Below are positions 44,381-54,820 of a stretch of DNA of 64,000 bases, piece by piece. Both the position numbers and the translations under genes were made by a program. The DNA comes from Chitinophagaceae bacterium (lineage in GTDB: Bacteria > Bacteroidota > Bacteroidia > Chitinophagales > Chitinophagaceae): NCBI GenBank assembly GCA_947374225.1, contig CANCAY010000007.1, positions 1 through 64,000 on the forward strand, read 5' to 3'. The number at the start of each line of letters is the position of its first letter. The first letter of the stretch is position 1. Below the pieces are notes generated by a model that saw nothing but the letters and a program-made list of their open reading frames with translations, searched no databases and was not told the origin of the DNA.

Positions 44381-44446
44381 TGCCTGTCTTCATTTTTATC
44401 ATTTGCAATGGCTTGTCTAAATATCCCACTCCATCTTACTTTCTTC

Positions 44447-44577
44447 AATAAAGAGCTTTATAAAACAAACTATCGCTCTCTGTTCGCCCTGCCCGCTAAA
44501 AATGACCGCGTCCATCTAAAATCGCGAACTCGCTGCGCTCAGAGTTCGCGAGTAGTTTATTTTATTCACTCTTTATT
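44447..44577. repeat. Imperfect inverted-repeat element (MITE-like or relic palindrome)
   Basis: Outer arms of about 30 bases are inverted copies: 44447-44476 and 44548-44577 share AATAAAGAG, TAAAAYAAACTA and TCGC blocks. Inside is a perfect GC-rich pair, CGCGAACTC/GAGTTCGCG (44523-44531 with 44542-44550). The inner sequence is much richer in G+C than its surroundings. No coding capacity. Confidence 0.55.
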
Positions 44578-44634
44578 TAACTATAAAATGAAAGCTAAGT
44601 AATGTCGAGCTTCAGTTAAATAGTACTTTAAATA

Positions 44635-44675
44635 AAATAGCCTAAGCAAATGATTAACATATACTTAGGCTATTT
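44635..44675 (-). terminator. Terminator after guaA
   Basis: A 12-bp perfect stem AAATAGCCTAAG/CTTAGGCTATTT (44635-44646 with 44664-44675) with a 17-base loop and a moderate T run on the minus strand. Confidence 0.7.
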
Positions 44676-44696
44676 ATATTAAAATTAAATTTTAGC

Positions 44697-46232
44697 TTAT
44701 TCCCACTCAATAGTAGCAGGAGGCTTACTACTTATATCATATACAACACGGTTAATTCCTCTTACCTCATTGATTATAGAATTGCTCATATGTGCTAGGA
44801 ACTCGTATGGTAGATGAGCCCAGTCGGCAGTCATTCCGTCTACAGAAGTTACCGCTCTTAGGGCTACTGTAAATTCATAAGTACGTTCGTCTCCCATAAC
44901 TCCTACGCTTTTTACAGGTAATAGGATGGTTCCAGCCTGCCATACCTTATCGTATAAGCCGAACTCTTTCAATCCGTTTATATAGATAGCGTCTGCTCTT
45001 TGTAATAAGTCAACTTTCTCAGGTGTGATATCCCCTAAAATACGAATTGCCAAGCCTGGTCCAGGAAATGGATGCCTAGCAATCATGTCTTTAGGTATGC
45101 CTAACTCAAGTCCTACTTTACGTACTTCATCTTTAAATAGGCTTCTTAATGGCTCTACAAGTGTTAAATGTAAGGTATCGGGAAGTCCACCTACGTTATG
45201 GTGTGACTTAATAGTCTGAGAAGGTCCATGAACACTAACACTTTCGATTACATCAGGGTATATAGTTCCTTGTCCTAAAAACTTGGCTTCCAACATATTA
45301 GATGCTTCTACTTGAAATACATCTATAAATAGTTTTCCAATAATTTTACGCTTTTCTTCAGGATCAGATTTACCAGCTAAGGCATCATAGAACATTTCTT
45401 TAGCATCAATGCCTTTTACGTTCAACCCAATATTATTATACATGTCTAACACTTGTTGAAACTCGTCTTTTCTCAAAACCCCGTTATCAACAAAAATTCC
45501 ATGTAATCTATCTCCAATTGCTTTATGAATTAGGGTAGCAGCAACAGTGCTATCCACCCCTCCACTTAACGCCATAATGACATGTCCGTCTCCAATCTGC
45601 GCTTTTAGTTTTTCAACTGTTTCATTCACAAAAGAGGCTGGTGTCCAATTTTGTTTACAACCACAAATATCAACTAGGAAGTTTTGGATCATTTTTTTAC
45701 CCTCGGTAGAGTGGTAAACTTCTGGGTGAAACTGTAAACCGTGTAAGCTATTTCCGTCGTCTTCTTTCTTTCGAAAAGCGGCAACTGGAATACTATCAGT
45801 GTCGGCTAATAGCTCAAAATTGTCTGGTAATTTGGTAATGGAGTCACTATGACTCATCCAAACCTGGCTATTATTAGGTATATTTTTAAATAAAACGTCC
45901 TCTTTTTGAATTCTTAATTGAGCACGACCGTATTCTCTTTTATTAGATTTCTCTACTTTCCCCCCAAAATTCTTAGCACTTAATTGGGCACCGTAGCATA
46001 CAGTTAGCACTGGTATCTTATCTAAAATGGATTGAATATCTACATTTGGGGCTTCGTCTTCGTTTACACTAGCAGGAGAACCACTTAATATGACCCCTTT
46101 TAAGGTACTGTCGAACACAATAGGATGGTGGAATGGGGTGATTTCGCAATATACATTGGCTTCTCTTACAGCCCTAGCAATTAATTGAGTGTATTGGCTC
46201 CCAAAATCGAGGATTAGTATTTTTTCAGTCAT
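44697..46232 (-). CDS. guaA: GMP synthase (glutamine-hydrolysing)
   Basis: A 511-residue enzyme converting XMP to GMP. The N-terminal class I amidotransferase domain has [17 protein letters not shown], the catalytic Cys in VCYGAQ and HFHPEV-like [10 protein letters not shown]. The ATP pyrophosphatase domain has the P-loop [13 protein letters not shown], and the C-terminal dimerisation domain ends KPPATIEWE. The full length is intact. A TATCTTCG box lies 4 bases before the ATG, right after the rpsT terminator, suggesting a leaderless transcript. Confidence 0.97.
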   Translation of the reverse strand: MTEKILILDFGSQYTQLIARAVREANVYCEITPFHHPIVFDSTLKGVILSGSPASVNEDEAPNVDIQSILDKIPVLTVCYGAQLSAKNFGGKVEKSNKREYGRAQLRIQKEDVLFKNIPNNSQVWMSHSDSITKLPDNFELLADTDSIPVAAFRKKEDDGNSLHGLQFHPEVYHSTEGKKMIQNFLVDICGCKQNWTPASFVNETVEKLKAQIGDGHVIMALSGGVDSTVAATLIHKAIGDRLHGIFVDNGVLRKDEFQQVLDMYNNIGLNVKGIDAKEMFYDALAGKSDPEEKRKIIGKLFIDVFQVEASNMLEAKFLGQGTIYPDVIESVSVHGPSQTIKSHHNVGGLPDTLHLTLVEPLRSLFKDEVRKVGLELGIPKDMIARHPFPGPGLAIRILGDITPEKVDLLQRADAIYINGLKEFGLYDKVWQAGTILLPVKSVGVMGDERTYEFTVALRAVTSVDGMTADWAHLPYEFLAHMSNSIINEVRGINRVVYDISSKPPATIEWE

Positions 46233-46236
46233 GGGG

Positions 46237-46244
46237 CGAAGATA
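46237..46244 (-). promoter_or_regulatory. -7 promoter box of guaA
   Basis: Minus-strand TATCTTCG (one mismatch to TAnnTTTG), followed by CCCC and the guaA ATG. The same 4-base spacing is seen at tgt and the 5501 gene. Confidence 0.45.
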
Positions 46245-46250
46245 CGCAAA

Positions 46251-46279
46251 AAAAAATCCTACCGAAAGGGTAGGATTTT
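46251..46279 (-). terminator. Terminator after rpsT
   Basis: Stem AAAATCCTACC/GGTAGGATTTT (46253-46263 with 46269-46279), 5-base loop, then a long T run on the minus strand. Confidence 0.85.
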
Positions 46280-46315
46280 GAAGTGTATAAGTTTAATCGC
46301 GCTTAGCGGATATAA

Positions 46316-46588
46316 TTATCTTTTCTTAACAACAACTGCTTTAACTGCAGTGTGTTTAGCTAACTTACTTTTCAAATTAGCAGCTTTGTTTTTGTGGATA
46401 ATTCCACGTTTTGCTAATTTGTCAATTTGAGAGATGATATTAGGTAACTTCTCGTCATAAGTTTTTTGTTCTTCGATAGTTTTCAACTCACGAATTGCAT
46501 TACGTGTAGTTTTACCATAATAACGGTTTCTATCGCGACGTTTAGTTGCTTGTCTTACATCTTTTTTGGTAGCCGAATGATTTGCCAT
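46316..46588 (-). CDS. rpsT: 30S ribosomal protein bS20
   Basis: A 90-residue, highly basic protein (about one quarter Lys+Arg) starting MANHSATKKDVRQATKRRDRN. The central helix region is NAIRELKTIEE and the tail GIIHKNKAANLKSKLAKH is the bS20 signature that contacts 16S rRNA. It is read alone, between its own promoter box and a strong terminator. Confidence 0.95.
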   Translation of the reverse strand: MANHSATKKDVRQATKRRDRNRYYGKTTRNAIRELKTIEEQKTYDEKLPNIISQIDKLAKRGIIHKNKAANLKSKLAKHTAVKAVVVKKR

Positions 46589-46611
46589 GTACTAATTAAT
46601 TTTCAGGAGGG

Positions 46612-46619
46612 CAAAGGTA
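46612..46619 (-). promoter_or_regulatory. -7 promoter box of rpsT
   Basis: Minus-strand TACCTTTG followed by CCCTCCTGA. The predicted leader is about 17-20 bases before the ATG at 46588. Confidence 0.55.
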
Positions 46620-46870
46620 AGGTACTTCGGCAAATAATTAAAATTAAAATTGAAAAAAAATAAAATTCAATGTAATTGACTGATTATCAGTTATTTAAAA
46701 TGCATGCATTTAGTCCTAATTTCTTAAATAGGCCCTAAAAGGCCAGTTTAAAATCAGAATCAGTAATAATATAAAATACATGCAGCATTTCTATGCCTTT
46801 TACTTTATAAATCAATCTTTTAAACCGATATTTGCCCTCCAGAATTTTAAATAAATAGAAAGGCATTTTA

Positions 46871-49621
46871 ATGAAGGACTTTTCATACATCACCAACTCG
46901 CATCCAACCTTTATAGAAGGTTTGTATAAACAATTTTTAGAAGCACCTGAATCTATCGATCCAGACATCAAAAAGTTTTTTGAAGGTTTTGATTTTGCAA
47001 TGCAAAATGGAGCATCAACAAACTTAAGTGCTACTACTGCAACAACAAATGTAGCTAGTGGTAACATTGACTGGATGAGTGAAATAAAAGTGTATCGTTT
47101 AATCTTAGGTTACCGCAATAAAGGTCATTTAATAGCGACTACCAATCCAATTCGTGAAAGAAAGGATCGACAAGCAAATTTAGATCTTGGCTTTTTTGGT
47201 TTAACCGATGCGGATTTAACTAAAACATTTAATGCAGGAAGCTTAATAGGTTTAGGAGCGACTACTTTGAAAAATATATTGGCGCATTTACAAAAAGCGT
47301 ACGCTAATAACATTGGAATTGAGTATAAGTATTTGTCCGATCAACAAAGAGTAGATTGGTTAACGAACGAAATGGAGAATACTTTTTCCGAACCCATTTC
47401 TTTAGATCAAAAAAGAAGAATCTTAGAAAAACTAAATCAAGGAGTGATCTTTGAAAAGTTTTTACACACAAAATATATTGGCCAAAAACGTTTCTCATTA
47501 GAAGGTGGAGAGTCTACCATTGCAGCTTTAGATGCAATCATTAATATAGCTGCAGACAAAGGCGTAGAGGAAGTGGTAATAGGTATGGCACATAGAGGAC
47601 GTTTAAATGTGTTAGCTAATATTATGGGTAAAACCTATGAGCAAATATTTAGCGAGTTTGAAGGCACTGCAGTATTAGACCAAACAATGGGAAGCGGTGA
47701 TGTTAAATACCATATGGGCTTTAGCTCTGAGGTGGAAACATTGAACAATAAAAAAGTGCATTTAAAATTAATGCAAAACCCGTCACACTTAGAGGCAGTA
47801 GATCCAGTTGTTTTAGGATTTGCGCGTGCTAAGGCAGATGTATTGTATGAAAAAGATTTTAATAAAATTTTACCAATATTAATTCATGGGGATGCTTCTG
47901 TAGCTGGACAAGGAATTGTCTATGAGATTTTACAGATGTGTGATTTACATGGATACAGAACAGGAGGTACCATTCATTTTGTAATCAATAATCAAATTGG
48001 ATTTACTACCGATTTTGATGATGCTCGAAGTGCGAACTATTGTACATCGGTTGCTGCTATGGTGCAAGCGCCTGTACTGCATGTGAATGGAGATGATGCT
48101 GAGGCTGTTTACAAAGCAGTGGTGATTGCAACAAAATATAGACAAACTTATCAAAGTGATATATTCATTGACATGGTTTGTTATAGAAAGCATGGACACA
48201 ATGAAGGTGACGATCCTAAGTATACGCAACCTCAATTGTATAGCTTAATTGAAAAGCATAAGAATCCAAGAGAGATGTATGTTGAATTTTTATTGCAAAA
48301 TGGAGAATCAACAGCACAGGGTTTAGCAAAAGAAATGGAGCAAAAGTTCTGGTCAGACTTACAAGCAAGATTGGACGAGGTAAAACAAAATCCATTACCA
48401 TACAAATATCAAGCACCAGAATTAGCATGGAAAGCAATGCACAAAGCAAAGCCAGAAGACTTTAATGCTTCTCCTGCTACCGCTATTTCTAAGGAATCTG
48501 CTAAAAGTATTTTTGATTCATTAATGACATGGCCTGCCAATTTTACTCCATTAAAAAAAGTGGAAAAATTAATTCAGGAGAAATTAAAATTATATGAGTC
48601 TGAAAATAAAATAGATTGGGCAACTGGTGAATTGATGGCTTATGCTTCTTTATTAGCAGAAGGTAAGACAGTTAGAATGAGTGGACAAGACGTTAAGCGT
48701 GGTACATTTAGTCATAGACACGCAGTGTTATTTGACGAAAATACCAATGAGCAATATTGTAGATTAGACCAGGTAGCAGAAGGACAACAACCTTTTAGAA
48801 TTTACAATTCATTGTTAAGCGAATATGGAGTACTAGGATTTGAATATGGATATGCATTAGCCAATGCGGATGCTTTGGTTATATGGGAAGCACAGTTTGG
48901 AGATTTCTCTAATGGTGCGCAAACTATCATCGATCAGTTCATTGCAGCAGGGGAACAAAAATGGCAAAGACAAAATGGTTTAGTCATGTTGTTACCTCAC
49001 GGTTATGAAGGTCAGGGTCCAGAGCATAGTAGTGCACGTTTAGAGCGTTATTTACAATTATGTGCAGAGTATAATATGGTTATTACTAATATTACGACTG
49101 CTGCCAACTTGTTCCATGCATTAAGACGTCAGTTAACTTGGAACTTCCGTAAACCAATGATTAATTTTTCTCCTAAAGCTAATTTGAGAAGTCCTTGGAC
49201 ATTTAGCAAAATGGAAGATTTAACTAATGGCGCTTTCCAAGAAGTGATTGACGATAATTTTGTTGCAGACCCTACACAAGTTAAAAAAGTATTGTTCTGC
49301 TCTGGTAAAATTTATTATGAATTAGCTGAAAAGCAAAAGTCAGAAAACAGACAAGACATTGCCATTGTAAGATTAGAGCAAATTTATCCTTTGCCAGTAA
49401 ATCAAATTACAGCATTGAATCAAAAATATGGTAAGGCTATTTGGTTTTGGGTACAAGAAGAACCAATGAATATGGGTGCGGCAAGTTTCTTGCAAATGAA
49501 TCTGAAAGCAATAAAGTATGGTGTAATTAGCAGACAAGCTAGTGCATCAACTGCAACTGGATATTCTAAAGTGCATGCGAAAGAACAAAATGAAATAATA
49601 ACAACAGCGTTTTCTATTTAA
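46871..49621 (+). CDS. sucA: 2-oxoglutarate dehydrogenase E1 component
   Basis: A 916-residue thiamine-diphosphate enzyme of the TCA cycle. The N-terminal ~45 residues ([32 protein letters not shown]) match the E2-binding region of the family. Core motifs: [38 protein letters not shown] and INNQIGFTT for cofactor binding, and [13 protein letters not shown]. The C-terminal transketolase-like half has [19 protein letters not shown]. It lies 11 bases before sucB, so both form one operon; the E3 gene is not nearby. Confidence 0.97.
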   Translation: MKDFSYITNSHPTFIEGLYKQFLEAPESIDPDIKKFFEGFDFAMQNGASTNLSATTATTNVASGNIDWMSEIKVYRLILGYRNKGHLIATTNPIRERKDRQANLDLGFFGLTDADLTKTFNAGSLIGLGATTLKNILAHLQKAYANNIGIEYKYLSDQQRVDWLTNEMENTFSEPISLDQKRRILEKLNQGVIFEKFLHTKYIGQKRFSLEGGESTIAALDAIINIAADKGVEEVVIGMAHRGRLNVLANIMGKTYEQIFSEFEGTAVLDQTMGSGDVKYHMGFSSEVETLNNKKVHLKLMQNPSHLEAVDPVVLGFARAKADVLYEKDFNKILPILIHGDASVAGQGIVYEILQMCDLHGYRTGGTIHFVINNQIGFTTDFDDARSANYCTSVAAMVQAPVLHVNGDDAEAVYKAVVIATKYRQTYQSDIFIDMVCYRKHGHNEGDDPKYTQPQLYSLIEKHKNPREMYVEFLLQNGESTAQGLAKEMEQKFWSDLQARLDEVKQNPLPYKYQAPELAWKAMHKAKPEDFNASPATAISKESAKSIFDSLMTWPANFTPLKKVEKLIQEKLKLYESENKIDWATGELMAYASLLAEGKTVRMSGQDVKRGTFSHRHAVLFDENTNEQYCRLDQVAEGQQPFRIYNSLLSEYGVLGFEYGYALANADALVIWEAQFGDFSNGAQTIIDQFIAAGEQKWQRQNGLVMLLPHGYEGQGPEHSSARLERYLQLCAEYNMVITNITTAANLFHALRRQLTWNFRKPMINFSPKANLRSPWTFSKMEDLTNGAFQEVIDDNFVADPTQVKKVLFCSGKIYYELAEKQKSENRQDIAIVRLEQIYPLPVNQITALNQKYGKAIWFWVQEEPMNMGAASFLQMNLKAIKYGVISRQASASTATGYSKVHAKEQNEIITTAFSI

Positions 49622-49632
49622 AAAATATCAAG

Positions 49633-50844
49633 ATGATTTCTATAAAAGTACCAACAGTAGGAGAATCAATTACAGAAGTAACTTTGTTAAAATGGACAAA
49701 GAAAGAAGGAGCTTGGGTAGACCGTGATGAAGTAATTGCAGAATTAGAAAGTGAGAAAGCTACATTCGAAGTGAATGCAGAACAAGCTGGTATTCTATTT
49801 CAAAAAGCAAAGGAAGGGGATAGTATATTAATTGGAGATATCTTAGCTGATATTGACGAAACAGCGGCTAAGCCTGCACAAGCGGAAGCGCCTGTAGCTC
49901 CTGCTCAAACTGCTGCCCCAGCAGCTGTAGCGCCAACTGCATCTGCTCCAAGCAATGTTAAAACGACTCCAGTAGCGGCAGCAATCATTGCAGATAAGAA
50001 AGTAGACACTACTCAAATTAAAGCAAGTGGATATGCTGGAAAAATAACAAAGACAGATGTATTAGAAGCATTGTCTCATCCTGGTAAGAATGCATTTCCT
50101 GGTCAAGAACTATTCACTCGTGAAGTACGTTCTGAGAAAATGAGCAACTTAAGAAAAACAATTAGTCGTCGTTTAGTAGAGTCAAAAAACACGACAGCGA
50201 TGTTGACTACTTTTAATGAAGTAGACATGACTGCTATTATGAATATCAGAAAGCAGTTTAAAGATAAATTCAAAGAAGCACATGGTGTGAACTTAGGCTT
50301 TATGAGTTTCTTTACAAAAGCTTGTGCGATTGCTTTAAGCGAATGGCCTTCTGTAAATGCTTTTATTGACGGTGATCAGGTTTTATACCATGACTACGCT
50401 GATATTAGTATTGCAGTGAGTACTCCAAGAGGTTTAACGGTTCCAGTATTAAGAAATGTAGAAAGCTTAAGTATGGCCGACGTGGAGAAAAAAATTATTG
50501 AATTAGCTGGTAAAGCACGTGATAGTAAATTAACAGCTGACGAATTAACTGGTGGTACATTCACTATTACCAATGGTGGTGTATTTGGAAGTTTAATGAG
50601 TACGCCAATTATAAATATTCCTCAGTCTGCAATATTAGGAATGCATAAAATTCAAGATCGTCCAATGGCAGTAAATGGTAAGGTTGAAATTTTACCAATG
50701 ATGTATTTGGCTTTGAGTTATGATCACCGTATTATTGACGGTCGTGAGAGCGTTGGATTCTTAGTACGTGTGAAAGCATTATTAGAAAGCCCCGCATTAT
50801 TATTAATGGGAAAAGATCCTGTAGCAAGTTTATTAGAATTATAA
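49633..50844 (+). CDS. sucB: Dihydrolipoyl succinyltransferase (2-oxoglutarate dehydrogenase E2)
   Basis: A 403-residue E2 subunit. One lipoyl domain (1-76) carries the modified Lys42 in [11 protein letters not shown]. An Ala/Pro-rich flexible linker follows (about 77-108). The E3-binding domain is at about 110-150 ([22 protein letters not shown]). The catalytic domain ends with the active-site [12 protein letters not shown]. All parts fit a normal E2. A 14-bp stem terminator follows. Confidence 0.96.
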   Translation: MISIKVPTVGESITEVTLLKWTKKEGAWVDRDEVIAELESEKATFEVNAEQAGILFQKAKEGDSILIGDILADIDETAAKPAQAEAPVAPAQTAAPAAVAPTASAPSNVKTTPVAAAIIADKKVDTTQIKASGYAGKITKTDVLEALSHPGKNAFPGQELFTREVRSEKMSNLRKTISRRLVESKNTTAMLTTFNEVDMTAIMNIRKQFKDKFKEAHGVNLGFMSFFTKACAIALSEWPSVNAFIDGDQVLYHDYADISIAVSTPRGLTVPVLRNVESLSMADVEKKIIELAGKARDSKLTADELTGGTFTITNGGVFGSLMSTPIINIPQSAILGMHKIQDRPMAVNGKVEILPMMYLALSYDHRIIDGRESVGFLVRVKALLESPALLLMGKDPVASLLEL

Positions 50845-50855
50845 AATAAAAAAAT

Positions 50856-50890
50856 AAAAGAAAGTCATGCAAAACATGACTTTCTTTTTT
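50856..50890 (+). terminator. Rho-independent terminator after sucAB
   Basis: A perfect 14-bp stem (50856-50869 with 50875-50888) with loop CAAAA and a T run. The next gene begins 6 bases later, so it must have its own promoter or use readthrough. Confidence 0.9.
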
Positions 50891-50895
50891 ATAGC

Positions 50896-51900
50896 ATGTC
50901 ACATCAAAATCAACATCAAGAAGTCGCTCAGAAATTAATTGCTGCTTATGAAGGGCAGGAGCCCTTGGCTGCCTATTTGAAAAAATATTTTGCTGCAAAT
51001 AAAAAACATGGAAGTCGTGATAGAAAGAGTATCAGTGCTTTTTGTTATGCTCATTTTAGAGAAACAACAACTCAATTCCCTTTTGAAGCATTGATATCTA
51101 AAGAAATAGATATTCCAGTATTTATAGAATCTCATAAAACGCAGCCTTTATTATTCATTCGTGCTCGTCCTTGGCAAAAGGAAAATGTTATTAAAAAATT
51201 ACAAGCTGCGAATATTGTTTTTAATGAAATAGGAGAAAATACATTGTCATTTGCCAATACCACTTCTTTACAAAATGTATTAGAACTTAATAAAGAAGCG
51301 GTAATTCAAGACCTTAATTCACAAGCACTAATTAGCTTGTTAAAACTAGTGCCCACTAGTTTGGACAAAGTAATTCAGGTTTGGGATGCTTGTGCGGCAA
51401 GTGGTGGCAAGACCATTCTGATGTTTGATTGCATGGATAATATAAAAATGCATGTATCTGATGTGCGTGAAAGTATATTATTTAATTGCGAAAACAGATT
51501 ACAAGAAGCAGGTATTCGTCCAGCTTCCTTACAAGTAATTGACTTAACTGAAGCGTTTGATATTAAGGAGCAATTTGATTTTGTTTTTGCAGACGTACCT
51601 TGTTCAGGTAGTGGAACCTGGGGTCGTACTCCAGAGCAATTAAAGTATTTTACAGAAGCACAGTTAAATAAATACACCAAACTACAAGCACAAATAGTTC
51701 ATAATTTATTGCCAACTGTAAAGTTGAATGGGCATTTATTATACGTTACTTGTTCTGTTTATGAAAAAGAAAACGAACAAAATGTAGCAGCAATTGTAGC
51801 AACTGGAAAGTATAAAGTAGTGAAACTACAATACTTTAAAGGCTATGAACAACAAGCGGATACAATGTTTGGAGCATTACTTCAAAAAGTCGCAGAATAA
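50896..51900 (+). CDS. RsmB/NOP2/Sun-family RNA cytosine methyltransferase
   Basis: A 334-residue protein shorter than RsmB itself. The SAM-binding motif is WDACAASGGKTILMF (about 165-180), and the two m5C catalytic cysteines are in FADVPCSGSGTWGRTPEQ and LYVTCSVYEKENE. The N-terminal ~120 residues are less conserved and include a NusB-like or leader helix region. It should methylate C5 of cytosine in rRNA or tRNA; the target site is unknown. Convergent with mnmA. Confidence 0.9.
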   Translation: MSHQNQHQEVAQKLIAAYEGQEPLAAYLKKYFAANKKHGSRDRKSISAFCYAHFRETTTQFPFEALISKEIDIPVFIESHKTQPLLFIRARPWQKENVIKKLQAANIVFNEIGENTLSFANTTSLQNVLELNKEAVIQDLNSQALISLLKLVPTSLDKVIQVWDACAASGGKTILMFDCMDNIKMHVSDVRESILFNCENRLQEAGIRPASLQVIDLTEAFDIKEQFDFVFADVPCSGSGTWGRTPEQLKYFTEAQLNKYTKLQAQIVHNLLPTVKLNGHLLYVTCSVYEKENEQNVAAIVATGKYKVVKLQYFKGYEQQADTMFGALLQKVAE

Positions 51901-51930
51901 AAGTGGCTTGAATTTAAGAAATAGTGAAAT

Positions 51931-53034
51931 TTAAATCAATTTCCCGCCCTGTATAATTCCTCCCGCTACCACATCGTCTCCCTCATAAAATACAGCACTT
52001 TGTCCTGGCGCAATACTTTTTACATTTTCGTAAAACTTAGCTTGTACACCATTGTCAGTATGAGATAGGGTACATAATGCACCAGCATCATGGTATCTAA
52101 TTTTAGCCATCAAGTCCATAGGTCCGTCTAAATGATCGTATTTTATCCAATTCAATTTTGCCACCATCATATCATTTTGGTCTAAATCAGATTCGTCGCC
52201 AATTACAACAATATTTTTCACTGGGTCAATAGCTGTTACATAAACAGGACGTCCCATTGCAATTTCTAAACCTTTCCTTTGTCCAATAGTATAAAAAGGA
52301 TAGCCCTTGTGTTTACCTAATCTTTTTCCTTTTGTATCCACAAACCAACCGCCATTTACTTTTTCTTCTAATCCTTCCACACGTCTTTTTAAGAAACCAC
52401 GGTAGTCATTGTCTGGCACAAAACAAATCTCATAACTCTCACTTTTCTTAGCCAATTCTGGATAGCCTAAGTCAATAGCCATTTGACGAATTTCTGTTTT
52501 ATGCATGCCACCTAATGGTAAAATAGTACGAGCAAGTAAATCTTGGTCCACTCCCCATAATACATAACTCTGGTCCTTGGTTTGGTCTAAGCCTTTTGAA
52601 ATTACATAGCGACCATTGGTATGCTGGCGAATTTTTGCATAATGACCTGTGGCAATAAACTCACATCCTAGGGCGTCTGCTCTTTTTAATAAAGCCCTCC
52701 ATTTAATATGGGTATTGCACATAACGCAAGGGTTAGGGGTGCGACCCGCTAAATATTCTTCTACAAAATTTTCTATTACAAAATCGCCGAATTCCTCCCT
52801 AATGTCTAATATATAATGTGGAAATCCGTTATTAACCGCTGCTAAACGAGCGTCATTAAAGGAGTCAATATTACAACATCCTGTCTCTTTTCCGTTGGTG
52901 TTACTAGTAGCATAATCCCAGGTTTTCATGGTAATTCCCACTACTTCATACCCTTCATTATGTAACATTAAAGCTGCTACTGTACTATCGATACCGCCAC
53001 TCATGGCTACTAAAACCTTTCCTTTTTTACTCAT
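51931..53034 (-). CDS. mnmA: tRNA-specific 2-thiouridylase MnmA
   Basis: A 367-residue enzyme that thiolates U34 of Lys, Glu and Gln tRNAs. The PP-loop is VAMSGGIDSTVAAL; catalytic cysteines lie in TPNPCVMCNTHIKW (the Cys of MCN) and SYEICFVPD. The C-terminal beta barrel ends GQSAVFYEGDDVVAGG. The open frame extends to 53100, but the ATG at 53034 (MSKKGKVLVAMSGG) is the family start, and a promoter box lies within the extension. Confidence 0.95.
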   Translation of the reverse strand: MSKKGKVLVAMSGGIDSTVAALMLHNEGYEVVGITMKTWDYATSNTNGKETGCCNIDSFNDARLAAVNNGFPHYILDIREEFGDFVIENFVEEYLAGRTPNPCVMCNTHIKWRALLKRADALGCEFIATGHYAKIRQHTNGRYVISKGLDQTKDQSYVLWGVDQDLLARTILPLGGMHKTEIRQMAIDLGYPELAKKSESYEICFVPDNDYRGFLKRRVEGLEEKVNGGWFVDTKGKRLGKHKGYPFYTIGQRKGLEIAMGRPVYVTAIDPVKNIVVIGDESDLDQNDMMVAKLNWIKYDHLDGPMDLMAKIRYHDAGALCTLSHTDNGVQAKFYENVKSIAPGQSAVFYEGDDVVAGGIIQGGKLI

Positions 53035-53065
53035 AGTGTTTGGCCAGTTAAATGTTGGCTTGGCA

Positions 53066-53073
53066 CAAAAGTA
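53066..53073 (-). promoter_or_regulatory. -7 promoter box of mnmA
   Basis: Minus-strand TACTTTTG followed by TGCCA; predicted start near 53061 and a leader of about 27 bases. Confidence 0.55.
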
Positions 53074-53121
53074 AACGAAAAATCCTATCTTCACCCTCAT
53101 ATAACGACAAAATACAAGAAA

Positions 53122-53538
53122 ATGATCAAGTTACAAGTAATCGGAAATTTAGGTAAAGACGCCTTAGTAAACAACGTAAACGGAAAGTCTGTAATCAATT
53201 TTAATGTGGCACACACAGAACGTTTCAAGGACGCTCAAGGCAATCAAAAAGACAGAACTACATGGGTAGACTGTTCTTATTGGACAGACAGAACCGCAGT
53301 AGCTCCTTATTTAAAGAAAGGTACGCAGGTTTATGTAGAAGGTACTCCAGACGTGAGATCTTATACAACAGCTGACGGAAGACAAGGTGCTTCTTTAACA
53401 TTACGTATCACTTCTGTTCAATTATTAGGTGCTAAGCCAGGTGGCACAACTGCTCCTGATCAAAGTGCAGGTGCTTCATATGCGCCAAGTACATCACAAG
53501 CAGGAGATGACTCTCCAGTGGACGATTTACCATTCTAG
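53122..53538 (+). CDS. ssb: Single-stranded DNA-binding protein
   Basis: A 138-residue SSB. The OB fold covers residues 1-103 (VIGNLGKDA, VINFNVAHTER, TTWVDCSYW and VYVEGTPDVRSYTTADGRQGASLTL). A disordered linker with Gly, Thr, Ser and Gln follows, and the acidic tip DDSPVDDLPF is the partner-binding motif. It should coat single-stranded DNA in replication and repair. Own terminator downstream. Confidence 0.95.
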   Translation: MIKLQVIGNLGKDALVNNVNGKSVINFNVAHTERFKDAQGNQKDRTTWVDCSYWTDRTAVAPYLKKGTQVYVEGTPDVRSYTTADGRQGASLTLRITSVQLLGAKPGGTTAPDQSAGASYAPSTSQAGDDSPVDDLPF

Positions 53539-53568
53539 TATAATTTTCCTAAGAAAATATAATTTCAT

Positions 53569-53597
53569 AAAGGTGTACTTCGGTGCACCTTTTTTTA
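53569..53597 (+). terminator. Rho-independent terminator after ssb, UUCG loop
   Basis: Stem of 10 bp (53569-53578 with 53583-53592, one G-U pair), closed by the very stable C(TTCG)G tetraloop, then T residues. Confidence 0.9.
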
Positions 53598-53649
53598 TGC
53601 GTAAATTTGCAACTAAGTATTTAATTATTTTGAATATCAATTTATAAGT

Positions 53650-54729
53650 ATGAGTGATAAAATATATTCCTATCAACAGTTGTATCAATTTGCCTTACAT
53701 GTTTTTAAAACAATGGGATGTTCAGAAGCCGATGCAATTTTAGCAACAGATGTTTTATTATCGGCAGACTTAAGAGGCATTGATAGTCATGGGATTGCTC
53801 GTTTAGTGGGTTATGTAAGACTGTGGGAAGTGGGAAGAATTAATCCAACACCTAATATTCAAATCGTACACGAAACTCCTTCTACTGCAGTAGTGGATGG
53901 AGATAAAGGATTGGGCTTAGTAGTTGCACCAAGAGCTATGCAGATTGCAATGGAGAAAGCAAAGCAGGTTGGTACAGGATGGGTGAGTGTAAAAAATAGT
54001 AATCATTTTGGTATTGCAGGGTATCATGCAATGATGGCATTGTCACAGGATATGATTGGTATGGCCATGACCAATGCAAGTGCTTTAGTAGCACCAACAT
54101 ATTCAGCAGAGAAATTATTAGGGACTAATCCAATAGCTGTTGCAGTACCTGCAGGGAATCAAGCTCCATTTGTTGCAGATTTTGCAACCACTACCGCGGC
54201 CAATGGTAAACTTGAAATTGCACAAAGGAATAATGCACCTATTCCAACTGGATGGGCACAGGATGCGCAGGGTAATCCTACAACGGATGCAGCTATATTA
54301 AAAAAAGGTGGTGCATTATTACCATTAGGTTCAGAGAAGGAACAGGGTAGTCATAAAGGGTATGCATTGGGCAGTATTGTAGACATTTTTTCTGGGGTAT
54401 TAAGTGGAGCAAGTTTTGGTCCATGGGCGCCTCCTTTTCCAGCATATGTTGCCATGCCAGAAAATATGCCAGGTGAAGGCTTAGGCCATTTTGTAGGTGC
54501 CATGCGCATTGATGCATTTAGGCCAGCAAAGGACTTTAAAGACAATATGGATAAATGGTTGAATCGTTTTAGAACAGCAACACCTATTGAAGGAAAAGAC
54601 CAAGTATATGTAGCGGGAGATTTGGAAAGAATCATGGAAGCAGCAAGGAAAAAAGAGGGAATTCCATTGGTGATGGAAGTGGTAAAAGATTTAGAAGCAT
54701 TGTCTAGTAAAATGAATATTCCATTATAG
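53650..54729 (+). CDS. Ldh-family malate/L-lactate/ureidoglycolate-type dehydrogenase
   Basis: A 359-residue NAD(P)-dependent 2-hydroxyacid dehydrogenase of the Ldh_2 fold, unrelated to classical LDH. Motifs: DLRGIDSHGIARL (about 37-49), VSVKNSNHFGIAGYHAM with the catalytic His, LLGTNPIAVAVPAG and KEQGSHKGYALG. Members reduce or oxidise malate, lactate, ureidoglycolate or sulfolactate; the substrate cannot be chosen here. It stands alone between ssb and aspartate kinase. Confidence 0.9.
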   Translation: MSDKIYSYQQLYQFALHVFKTMGCSEADAILATDVLLSADLRGIDSHGIARLVGYVRLWEVGRINPTPNIQIVHETPSTAVVDGDKGLGLVVAPRAMQIAMEKAKQVGTGWVSVKNSNHFGIAGYHAMMALSQDMIGMAMTNASALVAPTYSAEKLLGTNPIAVAVPAGNQAPFVADFATTTAANGKLEIAQRNNAPIPTGWAQDAQGNPTTDAAILKKGGALLPLGSEKEQGSHKGYALGSIVDIFSGVLSGASFGPWAPPFPAYVAMPENMPGEGLGHFVGAMRIDAFRPAKDFKDNMDKWLNRFRTATPIEGKDQVYVAGDLERIMEAARKKEGIPLVMEVVKDLEALSSKMNIPL

Positions 54730-54820
54730 GCTAACGCATGTTTTCAAAAATCCTAATTACCTTTGAGTCTCGTTAAATTGAGATAGAAAATTTTAAATTG
54801 AAATAGAAAATTCTTGTAGT

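Larger units (their letters stand above)
44331..44696. other. 366-base gene-free gap with terminators and a hairpin element
   Basis: No convincing gene. A 64-codon frame at 44408-44602 runs through an inverted repeat and has no protein-like features. The gap holds the terminator of the XRE/S24 gene (44351-44380), a 131-base inverted-repeat element (44447-44577) and the terminator of guaA (44635-44675). Confidence 0.7.

Noticed and set aside
44408-44602. 64-codon open frame in the 44.3-44.7 kb gap
   Set aside because: It runs through the inverted-repeat element, has odd composition and no recognisable domain or promoter; treated as non-coding.
46735-47067. 110-codon minus-strand frame at the start of sucA
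   Set aside because: Two thirds of it is antisense to sucA, and the rest lies in the leader; sucA matches its family over its full length.
9955-53100. Possible tRNA or rRNA genes in the intergenic gaps
   Set aside because: I looked through the larger gaps for cloverleaf features and GTTCRANYC-type arms and saw none.
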